64,000 nt of DNA from Verrucomicrobiota bacterium (GCA_016716505.1 JADJWF010000006.1:124001-188000); one strand, 5' to 3'; positions 8,476 to 19,119 are shown, counted from the stretch's first letter. The notes: generated by a model from the sequence alone, not told the origin. A program made the numbers and translations.

Positions 8476-9102
8476 ATGACCGCCTCCGTCAGCACAACTC
8501 CCCGCGCCATCGTGTTCGATCTTGGCAAGGTCCTCCTCGATTTCGACTGGCAATTGGCGGTCCGCCAACTGATGCCGCACGTGCGGAATCCGTTGACGGC
8601 GATCCAGGGCGTGCTGAGCGGGTCCAGCCTCCTCCATGACTATGAAAGCGGCGCGATCTCAACATCCGACTTCTTCGAGCAGGTTCGATCGCGGGTGGGC
8701 TTCGCCGGTACTTTCGAGGACTTCGCAGCCGGCTTCGGCGACATCTTCACCGAGATTCCCGAGATGGTCGCCCTGCATGCCGCAGTCCGCCGGGCGGGCT
8801 ACAAAACGTACCTCTTCTCGAATACGAATGAGCTGGCGATTCAAGTGGTCCGGGCGAAGTTCCCGTTCTTCGCCGAGTTTGACGGCTGGTTTCTCTCCTA
8901 CGAGCAGAGGGTGATGAAGCCCGCCCCGCGGAGCTATGAGATCGTGGAGACGATGGCGGGCCTGCAGGGGCCGGACCTGTTCTACCTGGATGACTTGCCG
9001 GCCAACGTGGAAGGCGCGCTCGCCCGGGGTTGGCGGGCCGTGGTGCACGTGAGTCCCGAGCTGTCGCGGCAGGCGCTCGCAGAAGCCGGCGTGCGCTGGT
9101 AG
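8476..9102 (+). CDS. HAD-family hydrolase, YihX-like
   Basis: A 208-residue haloacid dehalogenase-fold protein. Motif I reads IVFDLGKVLLDFD with the nucleophile Asp15; the second Asp of the usual DxD is Gly, as in the YihX/epoxide-hydrolase-like branch (FDLGNV). Motif II is in YLFSNTNEL, the Lys of motif III in MKPAPRSYE, and the acidic pair of motif IV in FYLDDLPANVEGA. An alpha-helical cap lies between motifs I and II. The likely activity is phosphatase on small sugar phosphates; no specific substrate can be assigned. It starts three bases after the recR stop, so it is probably translated from the same mRNA. Confidence 0.85.
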   Translation: MTASVSTTPRAIVFDLGKVLLDFDWQLAVRQLMPHVRNPLTAIQGVLSGSSLLHDYESGAISTSDFFEQVRSRVGFAGTFEDFAAGFGDIFTEIPEMVALHAAVRRAGYKTYLFSNTNELAIQVVRAKFPFFAEFDGWFLSYEQRVMKPAPRSYEIVETMAGLQGPDLFYLDDLPANVEGALARGWRAVVHVSPELSRQALAEAGVRW

Positions 9103-9242
9103 TCGCCCCATGGGCCCGGCCTTGGCGCGGCGGGCTGGACGGGACGGTCTTCGGTTGCTGCCGTGGTGGGCGTCAGCGGGAGCCGATGGGGCGGTGGGCG
9201 TTCTGTACTGGTCCCGTGGCACCGCCTTGCACGACGTCCTCT

Positions 9243-9473
9243 CTACCGTCGGCTGGCGTGGAGAACGGTCAAACCCACCACCTCCTCGCCTTCATAGCGC
9301 ACGATGACGTCGTCGTCGGTCATCTCACTGTCGGTGGCGCGGCTGGGCTTCTTGAAGTTGATGTAGAGCACGTCAGCCTCCGGGTCGTAGGACGACCAGA
9401 GGTAACGGTGCGGCGTCCGCCTTACGGCGGGTGCGATCTTCAGGAACTCGGCAATGTCTGCGACGACCATCAC
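9243..9473 (-). CDS. DUF2283 family protein
   Basis: A 76-residue protein whose centre matches DUF2283: YDPEADVLYINFKKP, then an acidic DSEMTDDDVIVRY and the ending EEVVGLTVLHASRR. These small beta-rich proteins have no settled function and are often found scattered near toxin-antitoxin genes. It is the last gene of a minus-strand group running from carB through a decayed PIN gene and a 69-residue protein, and begins 15 bases after the latter stops. Two adjacent Met codons make the exact start uncertain by one codon. Confidence 0.8.
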   Translation of the reverse strand: MMVVADIAEFLKIAPAVRRTPHRYLWSSYDPEADVLYINFKKPSRATDSEMTDDDVIVRYEGEEVVGLTVLHASRR

Positions 9474-9488
9474 AGGCCCATTCTGCGT

Positions 9489-9698
9489 CTATTTTCGGCT
9501 CGGCGGCGCATCGCGCAATGCCATTGCTTCCACGACCGTGGGGAATTCCTGTTCGCGATGATAGATATGCACACCCGCAGCCTTTTGGCGGCGGCGATAG
9601 TACTCGCCCGCTTTCTTCGGGTCGTAATCGAACTTCTTGGCCAACTCGCGGCGGATGGCCGAGATTTCTTCGAGCGTCTCGTCACGCTTCGTTTTCAT
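9489..9698 (-). CDS. Small protein next to PIN toxin, possible antitoxin
   Basis: A 69-residue charged protein (MKTKRDETLEEISAIRREL then KFDYDPKKAGEYYRRRQKA) predicted mostly helical, with no membrane segment. I do not recognise a named family, but short proteins beginning with a Lys/Arg-rich EEI-x-AIRRE helix and a DPxKxxxYYR stretch are commonly found beside PIN-domain toxin genes. Its start overlaps the 3' end of the PIN pseudogene by 17 bases, so the pair was probably co-translated. An antitoxin role is inference from context only. Confidence 0.55.
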   Translation of the reverse strand: MKTKRDETLEEISAIRRELAKKFDYDPKKAGEYYRRRQKAAGVHIYHREQEFPTVVEAMALRDAPPSRK

Positions 9699-10173
9699 CT
9701 TCGGTCTCGATCAATTCAAGTGGCGTCACCAGCAGGGGCGTTTCCAATCCGACCAAGGCGCTCACACGCCGGATGTGGTCAGTCTTGTTGGCGTTGGCCA
9801 GTTGTCGGCAATTCCACGTCACCGAAATATCGCACCGATGCAGGGAGGCGAGGGCCAAATGGGCGGCGTCACCAAGCCCTTCGCGCGGCATGAGCTAGTG
9901 CGCAAGGTAAACCGCCACGATCTCGTCCACCGCCGGGGTGAATTCAATCTGGGCCAACGGCTGGATCAGTTGCAGGGCGGCCTCGCGGCGCTTGAGGTCG
10001 GAAATCTGTTCCCGTTCCTCCTGCACGACGAGCGAAGTGACCCACCTCTGGCCGGCGTGTGACAGATGCCGCCATCGGCGCGTCCACCGTTGGCGCGAGC
10101 GCACCTCGGTATCAGCACGGGTTTCCGTCTAGAAACTCGGAATAGTGGTTTCGACGTAGATGAGCTTCGCCAC
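9682..10173 (-). pseudogene. PIN-domain toxin (VapC-like), decayed by two amber codons
   Basis: Read in one frame from GTG 10173 to a stop at 9682, the segment encodes a PIN ribonuclease of about 160 residues interrupted by two TAG codons. The first is at 10129-10131 (codon 15), just after the N-terminal YVETTIPSF with its acidic catalytic residue. The second is at 9895-9897 (codon 93), inside VYLAH/LMPREGLGDAAHLAL, which carries the conserved Asp of the C-terminal half; TWNCRQLANANK follows. Sequence on both sides of each stop is well matched to the family, so these are substitutions rather than frameshifts. Many genes here end in TAG, so readthrough is unlikely. It begins three bases after the carB stop. 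The 69-residue partner downstream remains intact. Confidence 0.75.
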
Positions 10174-10176
10174 GTG

Positions 10177-11724
<1,548 letters not shown>

Positions 11725-11977
11725 GGAGAGGTCTCAGGTGAAGAGCGGCTTCGGCGCGCCGGCGACGGCAGCGCGCCGGAATGGCGGCGGAACCCGGCCG
11801 TGAGCCGGGACGGGGGGGCGGAGCGGCGGGCGGTGTCCTCGCGGGTGCGGGCGGCAGCATACCGGTGCGGGACGGATAAAACACAGCGCCGTGTTACCTG
11901 GAAAGCGCAAAGTCCTGTCCTCGGGCGGCGGGGCGCGAGCTTTACAGGTCGGCAGGGCGGGAACAGATTTCATTGGT

Positions 11978-12388
11978 ATGAGCGCAAGCGCACGAATCGG
12001 AAAGCATCTGGCCGCGGTCGGTTGGATGGCTGGCTGGTTGCTGGCCGGGTGCAGTTCCATCTCGGACCATACGATTCAGTACGTGGGCGCGCCCCGACCG
12101 CCGCGCACGGACCCTTACCAGGTGGAGTTGTTGCGGGAGGAGCCGAAGCGGCCTTTCGATCGGCTGGGAGAGGTGGTCGTGGAGTCCTCGCTGAATCCGC
12201 CGCCGGCCATCGAAAAGATCGAGGGACGGCTCCGGGCGGGGGCCGCCCGGTTGGGCGCGGATGCGGTCTTCCTTGCCACGGATCAAACGCAGGTCACCGG
12301 AACGCAATTCTGGGGTCCCTACTGGGCCCCCAGCGCGACGGCGACGCAAAACCGGGTAATCGTCGGCGTCGCAATCAAGTACCGTTAG
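11978..12388 (+). CDS. Small secreted lipoprotein of unknown function
   Basis: A 136-residue protein starting at ATG 11978. It opens with a basic N-terminus and a hydrophobic stretch ending in the lipobox LAGC (AGWLLAGCSS), so it should be lipidated and anchored to a membrane. The mature part has RLGEVVVESSLNPPPAIEKI and RAGAARLGADAVFL, a pattern seen in small lipoproteins that detect or bind at the envelope, but I cannot name a family with confidence. It ends with a short beta-like tail VIVGVAIKYR. It stands alone on the plus strand between divergent carB and the GYF/cNMP gene. Confidence 0.7.
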   Translation: MSASARIGKHLAAVGWMAGWLLAGCSSISDHTIQYVGAPRPPRTDPYQVELLREEPKRPFDRLGEVVVESSLNPPPAIEKIEGRLRAGAARLGADAVFLATDQTQVTGTQFWGPYWAPSATATQNRVIVGVAIKYR

Positions 12389-12491
12389 GCTGGCTCCCGC
12401 GAGCTCGAAGGACTTCGGGCGCGTCACCTTTTCTCTTGGGGTGCGGAGGCTCCGACGGTAGGCTTCGATTCGTTCAAAGACGAACGTTACC

Positions 12492-13208
12492 ATGTCCACC
12501 GCATCCGCCGCACCCACCTACCACGTCTGGGGAGCTGACAACATCGCTTACGGGCCGTTCGAACTGCCTGCCCTCGTTACCTGGGTCAAGCAGCGCCGGA
12601 TTGGCGCGGACACCTGGGTCTTTGTCGGGAAGTCGCGCGAGTGGATGGCCGCCGGCAAGGTGTCCGAGCTGAAGATGTTCTTCGACCAGAAGCCTGGCGT
12701 GGGAGCCGAAGAGTCGGGTTCCCCCTCTGGACTGAAGGCAGAAAACCTTCGCCGCATCCGCGTCTTCGCGGACATGGACCACCACCAGCTCGAATCGCTG
12801 TTGCCGTACCTCGAGGTGGTCAAGGCGTCCAAATTCAGCAAGCTCTTCAGTCGTGGCGATCTGGGCGATGCGATGTACTCGATTCTCGATGGGCAGATGC
12901 GCGCCTCGATCGAGATCGAAGGCAAGGAGACGAATCTTTTCGTCATGCAGCCGGGCGAAACCTTCGGTGAGATTGCGCTGCTCGCCGAGACGCCGCGAGC
13001 CTCAGACGTTTTCGCCGGCGAGGACAGCACGTTGGTCAGGATGAGTGCTGCGGCCTTCCGGGCCCTGACGAAGGAGGCGCCGGCGCTGGCGGCGCCGCTG
13101 CTGCTTTCCATCGGGCGGATGGTTTCGGTCCGCGCGCTGGAAATGGGCAAGCGATACGAGGCCGCGATCCGGTCGGCGCGGATCTTGGTGGACTCGCGCC
13201 TGCTGTAG
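12492..13208 (+). CDS. GYF-like domain plus cyclic-nucleotide-binding domain protein
   Basis: A 238-residue soluble protein with two modules. Residues 9-65 look like a GYF_2 domain (YHVWGADNIAYGPFELPALV, then WVFVGKSREWMAAG), a fold that binds proline-rich peptides. Residues about 80-205 form a CRP-type cyclic nucleotide-binding beta-roll with the phosphate-binding cassette PGETFGEIALLAETPRASDV. No DNA-binding helix-turn-helix follows; the protein ends in a helical tail. A role in sensing a nucleotide and docking to another protein fits, but target and ligand are unknown. ATG 12492 is 39 bases upstream of the recF start from its stop, so the two may be co-transcribed. Confidence 0.8.
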   Translation: MSTASAAPTYHVWGADNIAYGPFELPALVTWVKQRRIGADTWVFVGKSREWMAAGKVSELKMFFDQKPGVGAEESGSPSGLKAENLRRIRVFADMDHHQLESLLPYLEVVKASKFSKLFSRGDLGDAMYSILDGQMRASIEIEGKETNLFVMQPGETFGEIALLAETPRASDVFAGEDSTLVRMSAAAFRALTKEAPALAAPLLLSIGRMVSVRALEMGKRYEAAIRSARILVDSRLL

Positions 13209-13247
13209 TGCGGCCTCGGGCCGGCCTCTGCTTGCCGCGCTGGCGCC

Positions 13248-14342
13248 ATGCACCTGGCGCATCTTCGCCTTCGAGACTTCCGCAATTATGCGCGGCTGGA
13301 CGCGGAGTTTTCGCCGGGATTCCACCTGTTGCTGGGAGACAACGCGCAAGGCAAGACCAACATCCTCGAAGCCATCTACCTGCTGGCCACCTTGCGATCG
13401 TTTCGCGGCGTGGGCGGTGCCCAGATGGTGCGGCATGATCACAAAGGGTATTTCGTCGGGGCCCGCGTCGTGGGGCAGGGGACGCGCCAGATCCGGATGT
13501 ATTGGTCCGCCACCGAACGACAGTTGAGCCTCGACGGGCAACCGGTCCGGCGTTTGAGCGACTACCTTGGCGTGCTGCGGGCCGTGGTGTTCTGCACGGA
13601 AGACCTGCAGTTGGTGAAGGGCCCGGCGGCGCGGCGGCGGCGGTTCCTCGATCTCCTGCTTTCCCAGACCCATCCGACCTACCTGCCGCTGCTGCAACGC
13701 TACACGGCGGCCTTGCGATCACGTAACGCGCTGCTCAAGCAGTCGCTGGTGGATGCGATGGCGTTCGACAGTTTCACGCAGGAATTGGTGAGTGTCGGCA
13801 ACCAGATCATCGCACTGCGGCGCGAGCTGGTTCCACGGCTGTCCCCCTTGGCGCGCCTGGCGTACCGGCGCATTGCGAACGATGCCGAGGAGTTGAAGCT
13901 GGCGTATCAACCGTCGGTGAAGACCGATTTCGCGATCGAGTTGGCCGCCAGTCGCGCCCGGGAACGCAGTTACCGCATGACACTGGTCGGGCCGCACCGG
14001 GATGATTTGGCCCTGATGTTGAACGACCAGCCGGCGGCGCAGTTCGCCAGTGAAGGGCAGAAGCGCACGCTGGCGATCGCGCTTAAAATGGCGCAGGCGG
14101 AGTACGTGACCGGCCTGCACGGGACACCGCCGGTGTTGCTGATTGACGATGTCATGGGCGAGTTGGATGTGCGCCGGCGCAGTGGCTTGCTCCCTCTCCT
14201 GGAGCGATCGCACCAGGCCAGCGGGCAGGTGTTCATGACCTGTACGGAGGAGAACTGGCCGCGTGAGTTGGGCCGCCGCCTGCAACGCTGGATCGTCTCG
14301 GCTGGCTCTTTGCGCGCGGTGGACAGCGCTCCAACACCCTGA
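13248..14342 (+). CDS. recF: DNA replication/repair protein RecF
   Basis: A 364-residue SMC-like ATPase. It has the N-terminal LRDFRNYARL motif, Walker A GDNAQGKT at residues 30-37, the ABC-type signature SEGQKRTLAIALKMAQ at about 265-280 and Walker B VLLIDDVMGELD at about 292-303. RecF recognises the ends of gapped DNA and, with RecO and RecR, promotes RecA loading. The length is normal. The gene is not next to dnaA-dnaN as in the classical oriC cluster. It converges on the DPP IV-type gene with 55 bases between the stops. Confidence 0.95.
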   Translation: MHLAHLRLRDFRNYARLDAEFSPGFHLLLGDNAQGKTNILEAIYLLATLRSFRGVGGAQMVRHDHKGYFVGARVVGQGTRQIRMYWSATERQLSLDGQPVRRLSDYLGVLRAVVFCTEDLQLVKGPAARRRRFLDLLLSQTHPTYLPLLQRYTAALRSRNALLKQSLVDAMAFDSFTQELVSVGNQIIALRRELVPRLSPLARLAYRRIANDAEELKLAYQPSVKTDFAIELAASRARERSYRMTLVGPHRDDLALMLNDQPAAQFASEGQKRTLAIALKMAQAEYVTGLHGTPPVLLIDDVMGELDVRRRSGLLPLLERSHQASGQVFMTCTEENWPRELGRRLQRWIVSAGSLRAVDSAPTP

Positions 14343-14397
14343 TTCGCGGCCGACCGGAGCGAGCTTTGAGCGGCGGCGGAAGTCGGGGCGGGCGCAC

Positions 14398-16668
14398 CTA
14401 CCGTCGGCCGGTAGTCCCTGCTTCGGATTTATCCCTTACCTCAGTTGGCGGTTGGTATTTCGGCGGTTTGTTGATCACCAGGTTCTCGATAAAGAACTCC
14501 ATCATCCGATCCCGATTGACCGACGTGTGGCCCTGGTCGGGCCCGACCTGCACCTCGAAGCTCTTGCCGGCCTTCTGGAGCGCGGCGATGAGCTGCAGAC
14601 TGTTGGCCGGATGAACGTTGTTGTCGGCGGTGCCGAAGAAGATCAACAGCCTCCCCTGCAAAGCCGGGGCGTACTTCAACAGGCTCATCGCGTCGTAGGC
14701 GGCCGCGTCGCCCGGCAGCAGCCCCAGATAGCGTTCCGTGTAAATGGTGTCGTAGTTGCGGAAGTCGGTGACCGCCGAACTGGCGCAGGCGGCCTGAAAG
14801 ACCTGCGGATAGCGCAGGAGACAGGCGGCGGCGGCGGTTCCGCCGTACGAGGTGCCGTAGATGCCGACCCGCTCGCGGTCCACGTAGCGGCGCGGCCAGA
14901 GCGACTGCACGCCGGCGGCCTGATCGTCAATCTCCACGATGCCCAGTTTTTGATAGATGGCATCCAGAAAGCGCTTGCCCCGGCCGCTGGCGCTGCGCGA
15001 ATCAAAGCTGGCCACCAGGAAGCCGAACTCGGTCAGCGTGTCCGGCAGGGTGAACGTCTCCCGCGCGCCGACGGTTTCCGGCCCGGCGTAAACGTGGACG
15101 AGCAGGGGATACTTGCGGCTCGGGCGGAAGTTGGACGGAAAGTGCAGCATCCCGTAGAGCTCGGTCCCGCCGTCGGCCGCCTTGAAGCGCAGCAGTTCCA
15201 CGGGGAGCAGACCCAGTTTTTTTGCCTTGGTGAGATCGCTGCGGGCCAGCTCGGCGACGAACCGGCCCTCCGCGTCCCGCAGCCAGGTCACCGGCGGGGT
15301 GTCGTGGGTTTGCGCGACATCCACGAAATGCCTGCCGTCCGGCGCGACGTCCACCGTGTGATGAAACGCCCGGTCGGTGAGGCAGCGCTCGTCCCGGCCG
15401 TCCAGCGTGACCCGGTGCAACTGAAGTTTCATCGGGTTGTCGCCGCTGTGGGCTGTGTAGTACACGAGTCCTGCCGGCTCATCCACGAACTTCACGTCCG
15501 CGACGTCAAACGAGTGGGTCGTCAGGGTGCTCAGGAGCGCGCCGCTCAGGTCGAAGAGGTAGAGGTTTCGCCAGCCCGTCCGGTGTGAAGTCCAGATAAA
15601 GCGCCGTCCGTCCTGCAACCACCGAAGGGGCGGCAGGTTCTCGGTCCAGCTCGGCAGCCATTCCTCCCGGACCACGACGCGCACCCGGCCGGTCACCGGA
15701 TCGGCAGCGCAGAACTCCATGATGTTCTGCCGGCGATTCGTGCGGTGGAAGAGCAGCTCGCTTCCGTCGGCTGTCCAGGAAACGCCATAGACGTAGTGGC
15801 CGGGCACGTCGTTGCTGAAAGGCTGCCCGCTGCGGACGTCCACGGTCACGGTGTGCCCGTTGCTGACGTCGTAGATGAGCAGGTCCACGACCGGGTTCGG
15901 GGCGCCGACCTTCATGTACGGCTCCACGTCGAGGCGGTTCTGGAACTGGGTGTGATCCAGCGTGAGGTAGTAATCGAGCACGGCACGCTCGTCGAACCGA
16001 TAGAACGCGAGGCGCTGGCTGTTGGTGGACCACCACATCGCCGTCGTCTGGTACAGCTCTTCGCCGTACACCCAGTTGGCCGTGCCGAACTTGATGCGCG
16101 TTTTCTCGGAGCCGTCGGTGGTGATCGCCACGGCGTCGGCATTGGTCCGGCTGAGCCAGAGATTGCGATCGCGATAGGTCGCCTTCCACTGCCCGTCGGG
16201 TGAGGTCGCGGAGGTGTACTGGCGGCCGCGCTCGGGTCGTTCGGAGTCGGTGGTCGCCGGTGGCGAAGGGGCGACCGCTTCATTGGTTGCCTTGGGCACT
16301 TCACTGGCTTGGCGGAGGGCGATGTCGTAGCGGAACTTCTTGCCGTCGCGCTCGTACTCGAAGGCTTTGCCGCCGTCCCGCCAGGTGACGCGCAGGCTGC
16401 CGAGTTTGACGGCCTCGGGGATCTCCTTCGCGAGCCGCTCGTAGCGCTCGTAGCCCGGCATCGTCTTCAGCCGGTCCTGCGTGAGTCCCGGGGGACAACC
16501 GATCCCCAGAGCCGCCGCGAGGATCAGCAGCACCGCGAGTCGCTGGTGCTGCCCGCGCGGCAGAGCCACCGCGGGTGGGTGTCGCCGGGTCGGTCCGGCT
16601 CCCGCTTTGGGGTCATTGCATCGGCTGGGATGCGCGAGAGGGGGGATCGAGGGTGTGAAGGTGACCAT
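14398..16668 (-). CDS. Dipeptidyl-peptidase IV-type serine peptidase (S9)
   Basis: About 756 residues. The N-terminal two-thirds is a DPP IV beta-propeller; the C-terminal part is an alpha/beta-hydrolase with the nucleophile Ser607 in GTSYGG, Asp682 in GTADNNVH and His714 in DQGHTS. The spacings (75 and 32) fit DPP IV. The sequence FYRFDERAVLDYY is in the propeller near the usual Glu-binding region. A hydrophobic stretch RLAVLLILAAALGIGC before residue 50 is a likely signal peptide or lipobox, so the enzyme is exported. I used ATG 16668; a GTG at 16569 just before the hydrophobic stretch is an equal candidate. It would cleave N-terminal dipeptides, often after Pro, from peptides in the periplasm. 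Confidence 0.88.
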   Translation of the reverse strand: MVTFTPSIPPLAHPSRCNDPKAGAGPTRRHPPAVALPRGQHQRLAVLLILAAALGIGCPPGLTQDRLKTMPGYERYERLAKEIPEAVKLGSLRVTWRDGGKAFEYERDGKKFRYDIALRQASEVPKATNEAVAPSPPATTDSERPERGRQYTSATSPDGQWKATYRDRNLWLSRTNADAVAITTDGSEKTRIKFGTANWVYGEELYQTTAMWWSTNSQRLAFYRFDERAVLDYYLTLDHTQFQNRLDVEPYMKVGAPNPVVDLLIYDVSNGHTVTVDVRSGQPFSNDVPGHYVYGVSWTADGSELLFHRTNRRQNIMEFCAADPVTGRVRVVVREEWLPSWTENLPPLRWLQDGRRFIWTSHRTGWRNLYLFDLSGALLSTLTTHSFDVADVKFVDEPAGLVYYTAHSGDNPMKLQLHRVTLDGRDERCLTDRAFHHTVDVAPDGRHFVDVAQTHDTPPVTWLRDAEGRFVAELARSDLTKAKKLGLLPVELLRFKAADGGTELYGMLHFPSNFRPSRKYPLLVHVYAGPETVGARETFTLPDTLTEFGFLVASFDSRSASGRGKRFLDAIYQKLGIVEIDDQAAGVQSLWPRRYVDRERVGIYGTSYGGTAAAACLLRYPQVFQAACASSAVTDFRNYDTIYTERYLGLLPGDAAAYDAMSLLKYAPALQGRLLIFFGTADNNVHPANSLQLIAALQKAGKSFEVQVGPDQGHTSVNRDRMMEFFIENLVINKPPKYQPPTEVRDKSEAGTTGRR

Positions 16669-16792
16669 TCGCCGGCGAGGATGTTTGGCCGGTTCGCGCG
16701 GGGTCAACGGTGAAGTACCCGGCGGCGTGGCCCATTGGCGCCTCCGAGAATTCCATTGAAGCCCCACTGGCTTGCCCCAGTCTAACGCCCGT

Positions 16793-17668
16793 ATGTCCAG
16801 CCGGCTTCCCCGACGCGTGTTCCTGCGGCGAACCGCTCTGGCCACCGCTTCTCTGCCACTGTTGCCCGGCCGGTTCGTGTCGCGGGCCGCTCCCAATCCG
16901 CCGGTCCGAGTGCCGCTCGTGGACTACCACGCTCACCCGGACAACAGCACGATTGAGAAGATCGTGGCGCTGGGTGGGGCGCGCGGCGTCAAGCTGGGTC
17001 TCGTCGAGCACGCCGGCACCAAGGAGAACGATTACCCCGTCGTGCTGAGCAATGACGCGGAGCTCCTCGGCTGGATCGCGCAACTCGACGGCAAGGGCGT
17101 GTACAAGGGCGTTCAGGCCGAATGGACCGACTGGATGGGCTGCTTCTCGCCGGCCGTTTTGGGGAAGCTCGATTATGTCCTCACCGACGCCATGACCATG
17201 CCGGGCAAGCGCGGCCAGCGCGTCAAGCTCTGGCTGCCTTCCGCGGTGGACGAAATGGGCATGGACGAACCGGAGAAGTTCATGGATCGCTACGTCGAGT
17301 GGCACGTCCAGACGATGGCCACCGAGCCGTTCGACATTCTGGGCAACACCAGTTGGCTGCCGGACAAACTGGCGGCGGACTGGGACCGGCTGTGGACGCC
17401 CGCGCGCATGGACCGGGTCATCGCGGCGGCCGTGAAGTACGGGGTCGCGCTCGAGATCAGCGCCAGCTACAAGCTGCCCAGACTGCCCTTTCTGCGCCGC
17501 ATCAAGGAGGCCGGCGTCAAATTTTCGCTCGGTTCGAACGGCCGCTATCCCAACATGGGCAAACTCGATTACAGCCTCGAGATGGCGCGCGCGCTCGATT
17601 TGGGGCCGGAACACATGTTCACCCCCGCCCCCGATGGGCAGAAGGCCGTTCAACGCCGCCAGCTCTAG
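16793..17668 (+). CDS. Tat-exported PHP-domain metal-dependent hydrolase
   Basis: A 291-residue protein. Residues 6-30 are a Tat signal (PRRVFLRRTALATASLPLLP). The PHP core begins with VDYHAHPDN (His46 and His48 for metal) and has the later GSNGRYPNMGKLDYSLEMAR segment, the usual place of the last metal ligands. It resembles histidinol-phosphatase-like or polymerase PHP domains but is secreted, so its substrate is probably a phosphate ester or other small molecule outside the cytoplasm. ATG 16793 fits the signal peptide best. The Gfo/Idh gene starts 17 bases after it, and both proteins carry Tat signals, so they look like one operon. Confidence 0.8.
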   Translation: MSSRLPRRVFLRRTALATASLPLLPGRFVSRAAPNPPVRVPLVDYHAHPDNSTIEKIVALGGARGVKLGLVEHAGTKENDYPVVLSNDAELLGWIAQLDGKGVYKGVQAEWTDWMGCFSPAVLGKLDYVLTDAMTMPGKRGQRVKLWLPSAVDEMGMDEPEKFMDRYVEWHVQTMATEPFDILGNTSWLPDKLAADWDRLWTPARMDRVIAAAVKYGVALEISASYKLPRLPFLRRIKEAGVKFSLGSNGRYPNMGKLDYSLEMARALDLGPEHMFTPAPDGQKAVQRRQL

Positions 17669-17685
17669 CGACGCCCCTGGATTTT

Positions 17686-19119
17686 ATGAACCGTAACACC
17701 TCCGACTCACCGACCCGCATCAACCGTCGCCGCTTTCTCGGCGCCACTGCCTCCACGGCCGCCTTCATGGTCGTGCCTGCCTACGTGGTGGGCCTGAACG
17801 GTCAGACCTCGCCCAACAACAAATTGAACATCGCCGGCATCGGCGTGGGCGGCCAGGGCGGCGCGGATCTGGCCAGCATTGATAAGGAAAGCCCGGGCGA
17901 GAACATCGTCGCCCTCTGCGACTGTGACTGGCGCCACGCGGCCGGCACGTTCCGGCGTTATCCGAACGCGAAGCAGTTCCGCGACTACCGGAAGATGTTC
18001 GACGAGATGAAGGAGATTGACGCAATCGTCGTGGGCACGCCCGATCACCATCATGCCTTCGCCTCAATGGAGGGACTCAAGCGCGGCAAGCACGTCTATT
18101 GCGAGAAGCCGCTCACGCATTCGGTCTGGGAGGCCCGGCAGGTTGCCGAGGCCGCCAAGCGGGCCAAAGTCACCACCCAGATGGGAAACCAGGGCGCGGG
18201 CAGCGAGGAGACGCGCCGGCTGTGCGAACTGATCTGGCACGGGGCGATTGGCAACGTGCTCGAGGCCCACATCTGGACCGACCGGCCGTCGCAGGGCCTG
18301 TTCAACGAGTACTGGCCCCAAGGCGTTCCCCGTCCCAAGGAAACCCCCCCCGTGCCGGAAGGACTCGACTGGGACCTGTTCCTCGGCCCGGCGCCGGAGC
18401 GCCCCTACAACCCGATCTACCACCCGTTCCGCTGGCGGGGTTGGTGGGATTTTGGCACCGGCGCGCTCGGTGACATCGGCTGTCACGCCATGGATCCCGT
18501 CTTCCGCGCCCTCAAACTGGGCGCGCCGGCCAGCGTCGAGGCCGCGTCCACGCGGGTGAACACGGAGACCTTCCCCCTCGGCTCCATGGTGACCTACCAC
18601 TTTCCGGCGCGGGGAGCGGAGATTCAGGCCCACAACCCGCACGTTCAGGGTCTGAGTGGCGTCGGGGCCGGCGGCATCGCCATGCCCGCGCTGAAACTGG
18701 TTTGGTACGACGGCGGTCTGCGCCCGCCCCGTCCGGAGGGGCTCGAGGACGAGCAGGTGATGGGCGACAACGGCCGCCTCCTCATCGGCGACAAGGGGTT
18801 CATGCTCGGCAACCGCATTTATCCGTCGCAACGCGCCCGCGAATTTGGCCAGGTGCCGCGCACCCTCCCGCGCGTCGCGGGCCACTACAAGGACTGGGTG
18901 GACGCCTGCAAAGCGGGGCGGCAGTCCGGGGCGGACTTTGCGTGGGCCGGACCGTTGGCCGAGGCGGTGCTGCTGGGCAACGTGCCGTTGCGCGTCCAAC
19001 TGCGCGAAAAGCTCACCCGCTACCGGCTCCTCTGGCACTCGGCCGCGCTGCGGTTCACGAACCTCGACGAAGCCAATCAGTTCGTCCGCCGCGAGTATCG
19101 GGCCGGCTGGACGCTTTGA
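17686..19119 (+). CDS. Tat-exported Gfo/Idh/MocA family oxidoreductase
   Basis: A 477-residue NAD(P)-dependent oxidoreductase. It opens with a Tat signal (RINRRRFLGATAST), then the Rossmann motif GIGVGGQGG at 51-59, and the catalytic Lys141 in CEKPLTHS. The C-terminal domain has the HVQGLSGVGAGG insert and ends REYRAGWTL, typical of a large clade abundant in Verrucomicrobia and Planctomycetes that acts on sugars or glycan breakdown products. Start ATG 17686 is favoured because the frame upstream overlaps the PHP gene and is not protein-like. Probably in an operon with the PHP-domain gene. Substrate unknown. Confidence 0.88.
   Translation: MNRNTSDSPTRINRRRFLGATASTAAFMVVPAYVVGLNGQTSPNNKLNIAGIGVGGQGGADLASIDKESPGENIVALCDCDWRHAAGTFRRYPNAKQFRDYRKMFDEMKEIDAIVVGTPDHHHAFASMEGLKRGKHVYCEKPLTHSVWEARQVAEAAKRAKVTTQMGNQGAGSEETRRLCELIWHGAIGNVLEAHIWTDRPSQGLFNEYWPQGVPRPKETPPVPEGLDWDLFLGPAPERPYNPIYHPFRWRGWWDFGTGALGDIGCHAMDPVFRALKLGAPASVEAASTRVNTETFPLGSMVTYHFPARGAEIQAHNPHVQGLSGVGAGGIAMPALKLVWYDGGLRPPRPEGLEDEQVMGDNGRLLIGDKGFMLGNRIYPSQRAREFGQVPRTLPRVAGHYKDWVDACKAGRQSGADFAWAGPLAEAVLLGNVPLRVQLREKLTRYRLLWHSAALRFTNLDEANQFVRREYRAGWTL

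Noticed and set aside
9682..10173. Recoding of TAG to an amino acid, suggested by two in-frame ambers in the PIN gene.
   Set aside because: Several good genes in this window (for example the symporter and the MFS carrier) end with TAG, so the codon is a working stop.
11793..11809. Hairpin CCCGGC/GCCGGG upstream of carB as an attenuator.
   Set aside because: Six-base GC stems are common at this composition; no leader peptide or competing stem was visible.
17122..17685. An N-terminal extension of the Gfo/Idh protein.
   Set aside because: It overlaps the PHP gene in another frame and has low-complexity Arg/Gly sequence; the Tat signal starts at 17686.
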